Program-made: the position numbers and the translations under genes
In this document: positions 32,820 through 41,521 of the stretch, piece by piece
How positions within the stretch are numbered: the first letter of the stretch is position 1
Layout of the letters: each line of letters opens with the position of its first letter
Notes under the pieces: model-generated
Database searches by the model: none
Told to the model about the DNA's origin: nothing
What the model saw: only the letters and a program-made list of their open reading frames with translations
Assembly (NCBI GenBank): GCA_965248075.1
Contig: CBDFIL010000003.1
Coordinates: 2,770,391 to 2,834,390, forward strand
From: VXNE01 sp965248075
GTDB lineage: Bacteria; Pseudomonadota; Gammaproteobacteria; Pseudomonadales; Azotimanducaceae
Reading direction: 5' to 3'
Length of the DNA: 64,000 nt

Positions 32820-35800
32820 CTGGCTCGACCCCCGGGTCGAGACGCTCGAGCAGTCGTTCGACGAACTCGAACCGCGCATGGGGTGCGTCGAGTTGCGCCG
32901 CAAAGCGGAGCCGTGCGGCGTCCTGCAGGCGGAAGGTGTTGGGCTCGGCCTGCACCAGGCGCACGATGGTCAGCGGGTGGACGGACGTGTCCGCGTCGAA
33001 TTCGAAACGCCCGGAGGCCGCGCCCACGTCGATGCGACCGATGCCGAGGCTGTCGCTCGCGAGCTTGATCTCGGTGGTGCGGAACAGCGCGCGCGCCGCT
33101 TCGGGCAAGGCGCCGAACCGGTCGATGGTCTCTGCCTTGAGGTCGTCGAGCGCGTCGAAAGTGCCGGCGTTCGCGATGCGCTTGTAGAGGATCAGCCGCA
33201 TGTGCACGTCCGGGAGGTAGTCGTCCGGGATCAGCGTCTGGACGTGCAGGTTGACCTCCGGACTGCCACGCAGCGTCGGCAGCGGCTGGTCCATGTCCGG
33301 CACGCGCCCGGCCCGTATGGCCTCCACCGCGCGCTCGAGCATTTCCATGTAGAGCGAGAAGCCGATGGTCTCGATCTGTCCGGACTGGCCCTGGCCGAGC
33401 AATTCGCCGGCGCCGCGGATCTCGAGGTCGTGGGTGGCCAGCGTGAAGCCGATGCCCAGTTCGCCGGCTGCTTCGATGGCTTCGAGACGCTTCCTGGCGT
33501 CGCTCGTCACGGCACGCGGGTCGGGCGTCATCAGGTAGGCGTAGGCCTGGTGGTGGGAGCGCCCCACGCGGCCCCGGAGCTGGTGCAACTGCGCGAGGCC
33601 GAAGCGGTCCGCCCGGTCGATGACGATGGTGTTGGCGTTCGGGATGTCGATGCCGTTCTCGATGATGGTGGAACAGACCAGCAGGTTGCTGCGTCGGTGG
33701 TAGAAGTCGGCCATCGTGCGCTCCAGCGCGCGCTTGTGCAGCTGGCCGTGACCGACGCCGATACGTGCCTGCGGTACCAGTTCCGCGAGCTCGTCCGCCG
33801 CACGATCGATGCTCGCGACCTCGTTGTGGACGTAGAAGATCTGGCCACCGCGGGCGAGTTCCCGCGCGATGGCTTCGCGGACGAGGTGCTTGCGCTTCGG
33901 CACCACGAAGGTCTTGATCGAAAGGCGTTTCGCCGGCGGCGTCGCGATGATGGACAGGTCGCGCAAGCCGCCGAGCGCCAGGTTGAGGGTGCGGGGAATG
34001 GGTGTGGCGGTGAGCGCCAGCACGTCGACCTCCGCGCGCAGGGCGCGCAGCCGTTCCTTCTGGCGAACCCCGAAGCGATGCTCCTCGTCGATGATGACCA
34101 GGCCGAGGTCGCCGAAGGCGATGTCGGCACCGAGCAGACGGTGGGTGCCGATCACGATGTCGATGCGCCCGGCGACGAGGCGTTGGCCGACATCCGCGAT
34201 CTCCTTCTCCGTGCGCAGTCGGGACACCGCCTCGATGTGTACCGGCCAGTCGGCGAAGCGGTCGCGGAACGTCTCGTGGTGCTGCCGGGTCAGGAGCGTC
34301 GTCGGCGCCAGCACCGCGACCTGACGCCCCGAGGCGATCGCAACGAACGCGGCGCGCATCGCCACTTCCGTCTTGCCGAAGCCGACGTCCCCGCAGATCA
34401 GTCGGTCGGTCGGTTTCTCGGAGCAGAGGTCACGGACGACGGCGTCGATGGCGGCCTGCTGGTCCGCCGTGGTCTCGAACGGGAACTGCTCGCAAAAGCG
34501 GTAGTACTCGTCCTCGGGTCGGGCGAACACGGTGCCCCTGCGCGCGGCCCGGCGGGCATGGATGTCGAGCAGCTCGGCGGCGACGTCGTAGGCCTTGGCG
34601 GCGGCCCGGCGCTTGGCCTTCTCCCACTGGTCCGAGCCGAGTCGGTGCAGCGGCGCGTGCTCGGGATCGGCGCCGGCGTAGCGCGACACCAGGTGCAGCG
34701 ACGTGACGGGTACATAGAGCCTGGTTTCCTCGGCGTACTCGAGAGCGAGGAACTCCTGCGCATGACCGTCGATCTCGAGTCTCTCGAGACCGAGGTAGCG
34801 ACCGATGCCGTGGTCGATGTGCACCACGGGCGAGCCGATGGAGAGTTCCGTCAGGTTGCGGATGACGAGGTCCGGATCGATGCGCCGGGTGCTGGTACTC
34901 CGTGCCGCGGCATCGTCGTTGCGCAGACCGAACAGCTCCGTTTCGGAGACGACGGCGAAATCCGGCAGCCAGGCACCGCGTTCGATGTCGGCGACCGTCA
35001 GTGCGAGCGCCTCGCGCTGCCCGATGAACTCCTCGAACGTCGCGACCGATCGCGGACGTATGCGTGCCCTCGCCAGGAACTCCTCGAGGTGCTGGCAGCG
35101 CCCCGGGGTCTCCGCGGTCAACAGCACCGGTTGGTCCGCGGCGTCGAGAAACTCCCGCAGCAGGCGCGCCTCGTCACGTCCCCGGTGGCTTGCCGTGAGT
35201 GCGGGAAGCGGGCGGCCGCGGAAGCCGACGCGATGACGGTGGTGTGTGGCATCGGGGTCTACCTGCACGCGACCGTAGCGTTTCAGCGCCGCCTGCAGGG
35301 CTTCGCGGGTCAGGTACAGCGCGCCGGGCTCGAGGATCGGCCGCTCCACGTCATGACGCACCGACTCGTGGCGGGCGTGCAGCTCGTCCTCGAAGCGCGC
35401 CGCCGCCGCCATCGCGTCCGCCTCGAAGACGATGACCGTGTGCTCGGGCAGGTAGTCGAACAGCGTGGCCGTCTCTTCGAAGAAGAGCGGCAGGTAGTAC
35501 TCGACGCCGGCATGCGGAGTGCCCCGGCTGACGTCCTGGTACATCGGACAGCGGCGCACGTCGACGTTGAAGGTCCGGTGCCAGCGGTCGCGGAACCGGG
35601 CGATGGACGGCGGATCGAGCGGCACTTCCCGACCGGGCAGGACGCGCACGGACTCGACCCGTTCGGCGGTGCGTTGCGTGTCCGGATCGAACGTGCGCAG
35701 CGTCTCGATGCGGTCGTCGAACAGGTCGACCCGCAACGGCGCGGAGGTGCCCATCGGGAAGATATCCATCAACGCGCCGCGGACCGCGTATTCGCCGCGT

Positions 35801-36279
35801 TCGGCCACCGTGCGGGCATGGCGGTAGCCGGCACGCTCGAGGCGCTCGCGTTCTCGTTCGATGTGAAAACGCTGGCCCGTGGCCAGCATCAGGGTCTGCG
35901 CATGGACGAACGAGGGTGGGGCAAGCCGCTGCATCAGGGTGCGCACGGGTGTCACGAGTACACCCTGCGTCACCTGCGGCAACGCGTGCAGCGTCGCCAG
36001 GCGGTCCGAGACGATGTCCTCGTGGGGCGAGAAGTGGTCGTACGGCAGCGTTTCCCAGTCCGGAAACTGCAGGATCGGCACGTTGCCCGACGCGTAGAAG
36101 TCGACCTCGTTGCGCACCCGGTTGGCGCTCTCGGTGTCGCGGGCGGCGTACAGGACGAACGCACCCGGCGTGCGGGCCAGTTCCGCCGTGCCGAAACTCG
36201 CCCCGCTGCCGAACAGCGTCTGCCAGTTGTGCACGACATGCCGGGCCGGAATCCGGATCTGCGGCTCGGGTGGCGTCAT
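32800..36279 (-). CDS. mfd: Transcription-repair coupling factor
   Basis: Removes stalled RNA polymerase from damaged DNA and recruits UvrA. The 1159-residue protein contains the UvrB-homologous N-terminal module (WETLPYDHFSPHEDIVSDRL), the RNA polymerase-interaction domain (GSPVVHIDHGIGRYLGLERL), and the RecG-like translocase: Walker A GDVGFGKTEVAMRAAF, LAPTTLLTRQHHETF, DEEH box VIIDEEHRFGVRQKE, GRVGRSHHQAYAYLM. The C-terminal TRCF domain ends GVAATA. Length is normal. ATG at 36277-36279. The ORF-rich opposite strand is a shadow of its codon bias. Confidence 0.97.
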   Translation of the reverse strand: MTPPEPQIRIPARHVVHNWQTLFGSGASFGTAELARTPGAFVLYAARDTESANRVRNEVDFYASGNVPILQFPDWETLPYDHFSPHEDIVSDRLATLHALPQVTQGVLVTPVRTLMQRLAPPSFVHAQTLMLATGQRFHIERERERLERAGYRHARTVAERGEYAVRGALMDIFPMGTSAPLRVDLFDDRIETLRTFDPDTQRTAERVESVRVLPGREVPLDPPSIARFRDRWHRTFNVDVRRCPMYQDVSRGTPHAGVEYYLPLFFEETATLFDYLPEHTVIVFEADAMAAAARFEDELHARHESVRHDVERPILEPGALYLTREALQAALKRYGRVQVDPDATHHRHRVGFRGRPLPALTASHRGRDEARLLREFLDAADQPVLLTAETPGRCQHLEEFLARARIRPRSVATFEEFIGQREALALTVADIERGAWLPDFAVVSETELFGLRNDDAAARSTSTRRIDPDLVIRNLTELSIGSPVVHIDHGIGRYLGLERLEIDGHAQEFLALEYAEETRLYVPVTSLHLVSRYAGADPEHAPLHRLGSDQWEKAKRRAAAKAYDVAAELLDIHARRAARRGTVFARPEDEYYRFCEQFPFETTADQQAAIDAVVRDLCSEKPTDRLICGDVGFGKTEVAMRAAFVAIASGRQVAVLAPTTLLTRQHHETFRDRFADWPVHIEAVSRLRTEKEIADVGQRLVAGRIDIVIGTHRLLGADIAFGDLGLVIIDEEHRFGVRQKERLRALRAEVDVLALTATPIPRTLNLALGGLRDLSIIATPPAKRLSIKTFVVPKRKHLVREAIARELARGGQIFYVHNEVASIDRAADELAELVPQARIGVGHGQLHKRALERTMADFYHRRSNLLVCSTIIENGIDIPNANTIVIDRADRFGLAQLHQLRGRVGRSHHQAYAYLMTPDPRAVTSDARKRLEAIEAAGELGIGFTLATHDLEIRGAGELLGQGQSGQIETIGFSLYMEMLERAVEAIRAGRVPDMDQPLPTLRGSPEVNLHVQTLIPDDYLPDVHMRLILYKRIANAGTFDALDDLKAETIDRFGALPEAARALFRTTEIKLASDSLGIGRIDVGAASGRFEFDADTSVHPLTIVRLVQAEPNTFRLQDAARLRFAAQLDAPHARFEFVERLLERLDPGVEPGVAATA

Positions 36280-36619
36280 CTCACAGGCTAGAGGGGCAGG
36301 AACGGGCCGGGCATTCTAACAGCGCGACGGCTTGGGGGAGCGCCAGCGACCCAACGTTCGACACGGTACAGGTGCGGTGGGATGGAGCGAGACGCTGCCG
36401 GGCCGGTGTCTCGACCGGGAAGACGTGGCAGCCGAGGCAGCCGCGGGAAGCCGCGGAAAGCCGCGGAAACAGGCGCGTTCGAGCGCCTTCGAGGAGGGCC
36501 TGCGCGCGTCCGTACCATACGATTTCTGTGGATGCGAGACCCGCAAGAGGTTAGAGTTGCACCCCCGTGAAAATTTCAACGCCCTCCATGGGTTGCGCGC
36601 GAGCGAACCCGCGTTCGTC
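36280..36619. other. Intergenic region between mfd and the oxidoreductase operon
   Basis: A 340-base divergent gap that must hold promoters for both directions, but no good -35/-10 pair was recognised. It contains a short GCCGCGGAAA direct repeat near 36445-36475. No gene is supported. Confidence 0.5.
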
Positions 36620-38407
36620 ATGAAAGCCACCGATATCCGGGACCCGTCCTATTTCCACAAGGTCGTGGATTGCCAGTGGGCATGTCCCGCCCACACGCCC
36701 GTACCCGAGTACATCCGGTTGATCGTCGAGGAACGCTACACCGAGGCGTACATGATCAACTGGGAGTCCAACGTATTTCCGGGCATCCTCGGACGCACCT
36801 GCGACCGTCCCTGCGAACCGGCCTGCCGCCGCGTGCGCACGGAGGAGAAGCCGGTCGCGATCTGTCGGCTGAAGCGCGTGGCAGCGGATCACAAGGGCGA
36901 CATCGGCCCCTATCTGCCGGCCGTTCCTACGGTCAGGAACGGCAAGCGCATCGCCCTGCTCGGCGCCGGTCCGGCGTCGCTCGCGGTGGCACGGGATCTC
37001 CTGCCCTTCGGCTACGAGATCGACATGTTCGATCGCGACCCCGCCGGCGGCGGCATGATGCGCAGCCAGATTCCGGCGTTCCGGTTGCCGGCGGACGTCC
37101 TCGACGAGGAAGTCGACGTGATTCTCGACATGGGCGTGAACGCGCGTTTCAACTACGAGATCACGAGCATGAAGGCCATGCTCGACCTCGGCTACGACGC
37201 CTACTTCATCGGTACGGGCGCGCCGCGCGGGCGCGACCTCGACCTGCCCGGACGGCGCGCAGTGGACGAGCACCTCTCCATCGGCATCGACTGGCTCTCG
37301 AGCGTCGCGTTCGGCCATACGACCTCCATCGAGGGCAAGGTGATCGTGATGGGCGGCGGCAACACGGCGATGGACTGCTGCCGCACCTCGAAGCGCCTCG
37401 GCGCGGAGTCGGTCACCGTGGTCGTCCGTTCGGCCTTCGAGGTGATGAAGGCGTCGGAGTGGGAGAAGGAAGAGGCGATGGACGAGAACATCCCCATCGT
37501 CAACAACCGCCCGCCGAAGGAGTTCGTGCACGAGAACGGCAAGCTCAAGGGCGTCGTCTTCGAATGCGTCAAGCCGGTGCGCGACGAGGCGGGCGGACGC
37601 CTGCGCTACGTGCCCACGGGCGAGCCCGACGTCTACATGGAGTGCGACCATATCCTCATGGCCATCGGGCAGGAGAACCACTGCCCCTGGATCGAGCGCG
37701 ATATCGGCCTCGAGTTCGACAAGTGGGACTGCCCGGTGCTCGACGAAGTCACCCTCCAGTCCAGCCACCCGAAGATCTTCTTCGGCGGCGACTCGGCCTT
37801 CGGACCGGAGAACATCATCTGGGCGTCTGCCCACGCCCACCAGGCGGCGATCTCCATCCACCTGTTCTGCCAGGGCAAGGACCTGCGCGAGGACCGCCCC
37901 CCGGAAGGGGTGAACCTCGTCAGCCAGAAGATGGGCATGCACGAGTGGAGCTACGACAGCGAGCACGATCCCGCCAAACGTTTCATCGTTCCCCACGCGA
38001 AGAAGTCCCGGGCCCTCGAGAACATCAAGGTGGAGGTCGAACTGGGCTTCGACCGTGCCCTCGCGCTGAAGGAGGCACAGCGCTGCCTGAACTGCGACGT
38101 CCAGACGGTGTTCGCGGAAGGGCTCTGCATCGAGTGCGACGCCTGCGTCGACATCTGCCCGATGGACTGCATCACCTTTACCTCGAATGGTGAGGAAGCG
38201 GATCTGCGGACCCGGCTGCTGGCCCCCGCCACGAACGCCGAGCAGGATCTCTATGTGTCCGAGATACTGCCCACGGGCCGCGTGATGGTGAAGGACGAGG
38301 ACGTCTGTCTGCACTGCGGTCTGTGCGCCGAACGCTGTCCGACGAATGCGTGGGACATGCAGAAGTCGATCGTCCATATCCCGCAACTCGGGACCTACAC
38401 CGGATGA
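36620..38407 (+). CDS. GltD-like NAD(P)H:acceptor flavoprotein with added 4Fe-4S ferredoxin domains
   Basis: A 595-residue electron-transfer protein. The N-terminus has Fe-S cysteines of the DPYD/GltD type (DCQWACPAHTPVPEYI, GILGRTCDRPCEPACRR); the middle has FAD- and NAD(P)-binding Rossmann motifs (IALLGAGPASLAVARDL, KVIVMGGGNTAMDCCRTSKR) and the terminal FAD loop FGGDSAFGPENIIWA. The C-terminus carries two 4Fe-4S motifs, CIECDACVDICPMDC and CLHCGLCAERCP. Its stop overlaps the start of the 2-oxoacid oxidoreductase alpha gene (ATGA), so it probably links that enzyme to NAD(P)H. ATG at 36620-36622 precedes the conserved region; an upstream extension is not family-like. Confidence 0.88.
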   Translation: MKATDIRDPSYFHKVVDCQWACPAHTPVPEYIRLIVEERYTEAYMINWESNVFPGILGRTCDRPCEPACRRVRTEEKPVAICRLKRVAADHKGDIGPYLPAVPTVRNGKRIALLGAGPASLAVARDLLPFGYEIDMFDRDPAGGGMMRSQIPAFRLPADVLDEEVDVILDMGVNARFNYEITSMKAMLDLGYDAYFIGTGAPRGRDLDLPGRRAVDEHLSIGIDWLSSVAFGHTTSIEGKVIVMGGGNTAMDCCRTSKRLGAESVTVVVRSAFEVMKASEWEKEEAMDENIPIVNNRPPKEFVHENGKLKGVVFECVKPVRDEAGGRLRYVPTGEPDVYMECDHILMAIGQENHCPWIERDIGLEFDKWDCPVLDEVTLQSSHPKIFFGGDSAFGPENIIWASAHAHQAAISIHLFCQGKDLREDRPPEGVNLVSQKMGMHEWSYDSEHDPAKRFIVPHAKKSRALENIKVEVELGFDRALALKEAQRCLNCDVQTVFAEGLCIECDACVDICPMDCITFTSNGEEADLRTRLLAPATNAEQDLYVSEILPTGRVMVKDEDVCLHCGLCAERCPTNAWDMQKSIVHIPQLGTYTG

Positions 38408-40236
38408 CGACCTACAACGATTTCGTCATTCGCTTCGCGAACGTCAACGGCTCGGGTTCCGCGAGCGCGAACGGCATGTTCGCGAAGGCGCTGTTCCGCA
38501 TGGGCGTGCCCATCGCGACGCGCAACCTCTTTCCCTCGAACATCGAGGGTCTGCCGACCTGGTTCGAAGTGCGGGTGTCCGAGGCGGGTCGCCACGGCCG
38601 CCGCGAGGGCGTCGACCTGATGGTGGCGATGAACGCCGAGACCTACGAGGAGGATGTCGCCGCCGTGGTCCCGGGCGGCTTCCTGCTCTACGACAACTCG
38701 AAGGGCCTGGATCGACGCCTGTATCGGCCGGACATCGTCGAGATCGGCATCCCGATCGCGAAGCTCATCCTGCCGGAGTTCGGCGACCCGAAGCAGCGCA
38801 AGCTCTTCAAGAACATCGTCTATCTCGGCGCGCTGTCGGCGCTTCTGAACATCGACTTCGAAGTGATCACGGGCATGGTGTCGACGCAGTACCGCGGCAA
38901 GGACGAACTGATCGCTCCGAACATCCATGCCCTCGAGATCGGGCGCGGCTACGCCCGCGAGTATCTCGACTGTCCGCTGCCCATCCAGGTGCGCCGCACC
39001 GCGGCGCTCGGCGACCGCATCATGATCGATGGCAACACGGCGGGCGCGCTCGGCGCGATCTACGGCGGGGCCACCGTCTGCGCGTGGTATCCGATCACGC
39101 CCTCGACGTCCATGGCGGAAGCGTTCGAGAAGTACGCGGGCCAGCTGCGCACCGACGACGAGACCGGCCAGCGCAAGTACGCCATCCTGCAGGCGGAGGA
39201 CGAGTTGTCGGCCATCGGCATCGTCATCGGCGCGGGCTGGAACGGTGCCCGCGCGTTCACGGCCACCAGCGGTCCGGGCCTGTCGTTGATGTCCGAGTTC
39301 CTGGGCCTGGCGTACTTCGCGGAAATCCCCGCGGTGCTGTGGGATATCCAGCGCGCCGGTCCGTCCACCGGCATGCCGACCCGCACGCAGCAGGGCGATG
39401 TCCTGCTCGCCGCGTACGCATCCCACGGCGACACGAAGCACCCGCTCATGTTCCCGGCGACGCCGAAGGAGTGTTTCGAGTTCGCGGCGGACGCCCTCGA
39501 CCTCGCCGACCGGCTGCAGACGCCGGTGATCGTCCTGTCGGACCTCGAACTCGGGATGAACGACAACCTGTCCGAGCCGTTGACCTGGGACGACAACCGC
39601 AGGTACGACCGGGGCAAGGTGCTCTCCCGCGAAGACCTTGACGAGATCGAGGAGTTCGGTCGGTACGTGGACGTCGACGGAGACGGAATCGGCTACCGGA
39701 CCCTGCCGGGCGTCCATCCGACGAAAGGCGCGTTCTTCACGCGCGGCACCTCGCGCGACGCCTACGCCCGGTACACGGAGGATCCCGACGCGTACACCGC
39801 GAACATGGATCGGCTGCTCGTGAAGTGGCGCACGGCCGCGTCCCTGGTGCCGGGTCCCGAGATTTCCGGGCGTGGCCACCGGATGGGCATCGTCTACTAC
39901 GGTGCCACGGCGATGCCGATGGACGAGGCCATGCAGCGGCTGGCGGAGGACGGCGTGCATCTCGATGCGATGCGCATTCGCGGCTTCCCGTTCTCCCACG
40001 AGGTCACGGATTTCATCGAGAGCCACGAGTTTGTCTTCCTCGTCGAGCAGAACCGCGACGCCCAGATGAAGACGCTGCTGGTCAACGAAACCGGTGTCGA
40101 TCCGGCGAAGATCGTACCGGTGCTGTACTACGGCGGCCTGTCGATCTCGGCGGACACCATCCACGCCGGCGTGCTCGATTACTACCAGAAGAGAAACCTG
40201 CCGCGGTTGAAGGCGGTCAAGGGGGTGACGTCATGA
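38404..40236 (+). CDS. korA: 2-Oxoacid:ferredoxin oxidoreductase, fused gamma-alpha subunit (KorA-like)
   Basis: Catalytic subunit oxidising a 2-oxoacid, probably 2-oxoglutarate, to its acyl-CoA with reduced ferredoxin. Residues 1 to about 185 form the gamma domain (FVIRFANVNGSGSASANGMF); 200-610 form the alpha domain, with DGNTAGALGAIYGGATVCAW, YPITPSTSMAEAFEKYAG, SGPGLSLMSEFLGLAYFAEI, QRAGPSTGMPTRTQQGD and a C-terminal FVFLVEQNRDAQMKTLL. Fused gamma-alpha is typical of KorAB and related enzymes. It overlaps both neighbours by 4 bases, giving a strict 1:1:1 operon. Confidence 0.92.
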   Translation: MTTYNDFVIRFANVNGSGSASANGMFAKALFRMGVPIATRNLFPSNIEGLPTWFEVRVSEAGRHGRREGVDLMVAMNAETYEEDVAAVVPGGFLLYDNSKGLDRRLYRPDIVEIGIPIAKLILPEFGDPKQRKLFKNIVYLGALSALLNIDFEVITGMVSTQYRGKDELIAPNIHALEIGRGYAREYLDCPLPIQVRRTAALGDRIMIDGNTAGALGAIYGGATVCAWYPITPSTSMAEAFEKYAGQLRTDDETGQRKYAILQAEDELSAIGIVIGAGWNGARAFTATSGPGLSLMSEFLGLAYFAEIPAVLWDIQRAGPSTGMPTRTQQGDVLLAAYASHGDTKHPLMFPATPKECFEFAADALDLADRLQTPVIVLSDLELGMNDNLSEPLTWDDNRRYDRGKVLSREDLDEIEEFGRYVDVDGDGIGYRTLPGVHPTKGAFFTRGTSRDAYARYTEDPDAYTANMDRLLVKWRTAASLVPGPEISGRGHRMGIVYYGATAMPMDEAMQRLAEDGVHLDAMRIRGFPFSHEVTDFIESHEFVFLVEQNRDAQMKTLLVNETGVDPAKIVPVLYYGGLSISADTIHAGVLDYYQKRNLPRLKAVKGVTS

Positions 40237-41288
40237 CCTTCGTGGCGAAGCCCCGCGTCCACCATCCCCTCCTGCCGACGAACGAAATCGGCTTGACGCG
40301 GCGCGACTACGAGGGCCTCGTGTCGACGCTGTGCGCCGGCTGCGGCCACGATTCGGTGAGCGCCGCCATCGTGCAGGCGTGTGCGGAACTGTCCATTCCG
40401 CCGCACAGGTTCGCCAAGATGTCGGGCATTGGCTGCTCGTCGAAGACGCCGAGCTACTTCCTCGGCAACTCGCACGGCTTCAACTCGGTACACGGCCGCA
40501 TGCCGTCGGTGGCGACCGGCGCGAACCTCGCCAATCGCGAGCTCTACTGCATCGGCGTGTCCGGCGACGGCGACTCGGCCTCCATCGGGATCGGCCAGTT
40601 CGCCCACATCGTGCGCCGTCGCATCAACATGCTCTACATCGTCGACAACAACGGCACCTACGGCCTGACCAAGGGGCAGTTCTCGGCGACCAACGACAAG
40701 GGCTCCACGAGCAAGAAGGGCGTCCCGAACCTCTACGAACCGATCGACCTCGTCTCGATGGCGCTGCAGATCGGCGCGAGCTTCGTGGCGCGCAGTTTCT
40801 CCGGCGACAGGACGCAACTCCTCCCGCTCATCAAGGCGGGGCTCCTGCACCGGGGCTTTGCCTTCATCGACGTCATCTCGCCCTGTGTCGCGTTCAACAA
40901 CCATAACGGCTCGACCAAGAGCTACGACTACATCCGCATGCGCGGCGCGAGCGTCGTGGCCGCGGACTTCGTCGCTGCCGGGGAAGAGATCACGGCGGAC
41001 TACGCGCCGGGCGAACTCGAGAGCGTGCACATGCCGGACGGCTCCCAGCTACGGCTGCGCAAGCTCGACGCAGACTACGATCCCCACAATCGCGCCCACG
41101 CGCTCGCGCATGTCATCGAAGCGCAGCAGGACGGGGAAGTGGTCACGGGACTGCTCTACGTCGATCCCGACGCGAGCGACTGTCACGAGATCCTGGACAC
41201 GGTGGAGACGCCGCTGAATGCGCTCGGGGAAGCGGAACTCTGCCCCGGCTCGGCGGTCCTCGAAGGAGTCAACGCGAGTTTCCGCTAA
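40233..41288 (+). CDS. korB: 2-Oxoacid:ferredoxin oxidoreductase, beta subunit (KorB-like)
   Basis: Thiamine diphosphate-binding subunit of 351 residues. It has LCAGCGHDSVSAAIVQACAE, FAKMSGIGCSSKTPSYFLG, HGRMPSVATGANLANR, and the ThDP motif GVSGDGDSASIGIGQFAHIV ending in VDNNGTYGLTKGQFSA, then SPCVAFNNHNGSTKSYDYIR. The four-cysteine pattern that would bind a cluster in some members is partly present. Start ATG overlaps the alpha stop. The operon may replace the 2-oxoglutarate dehydrogenase complex or work in carbon fixation; nothing in the window decides between these. Confidence 0.92.
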   Translation: MTFVAKPRVHHPLLPTNEIGLTRRDYEGLVSTLCAGCGHDSVSAAIVQACAELSIPPHRFAKMSGIGCSSKTPSYFLGNSHGFNSVHGRMPSVATGANLANRELYCIGVSGDGDSASIGIGQFAHIVRRRINMLYIVDNNGTYGLTKGQFSATNDKGSTSKKGVPNLYEPIDLVSMALQIGASFVARSFSGDRTQLLPLIKAGLLHRGFAFIDVISPCVAFNNHNGSTKSYDYIRMRGASVVAADFVAAGEEITADYAPGELESVHMPDGSQLRLRKLDADYDPHNRAHALAHVIEAQQDGEVVTGLLYVDPDASDCHEILDTVETPLNALGEAELCPGSAVLEGVNASFR

Positions 41289-41397
41289 GGACGGCGGCGA
41301 CCCTCGCGGTCGCCCGCGCTGGGTCATGCATGAATTGGAGACGGGCCGCCGCCATCCCATCAAGAGGCGGCCCCCATGATCGCCGCCCGGCCGTCGC

Positions 41398-41460
41398 GCC
41401 GTCAGGCCGACAAGTTTCGCGAAGCGAAAACTTGAATGCGACCGAAGGTCGCGCCGCTTG
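41398..41460. repeat. Double-hairpin REP-like element, diverged single copy
   Basis: AAGTTTCGCGAAGCGAAAACTT followed by GCGACCGAAGGTCGC forms the same pair of hairpins as the 63-bp tandem units at 46128-46316, with a few changes. It lies between korB and the GAPDH gene. The rest of that gap (41289-41521) has no gene. Confidence 0.65.
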
Positions 41461-41521
41461 CCGGCCGCAAGGCCAGTCTCCGATAATGCGCGCTTCCCTT
41501 CTCCGAAGACGACGGACTGAC

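Noticed and set aside
36332..36619. 96-residue N-terminal extension of the Fe-S flavoprotein
   Set aside because: It is low-complexity and not like the family; the ATG at 36620 directly precedes the conserved region.
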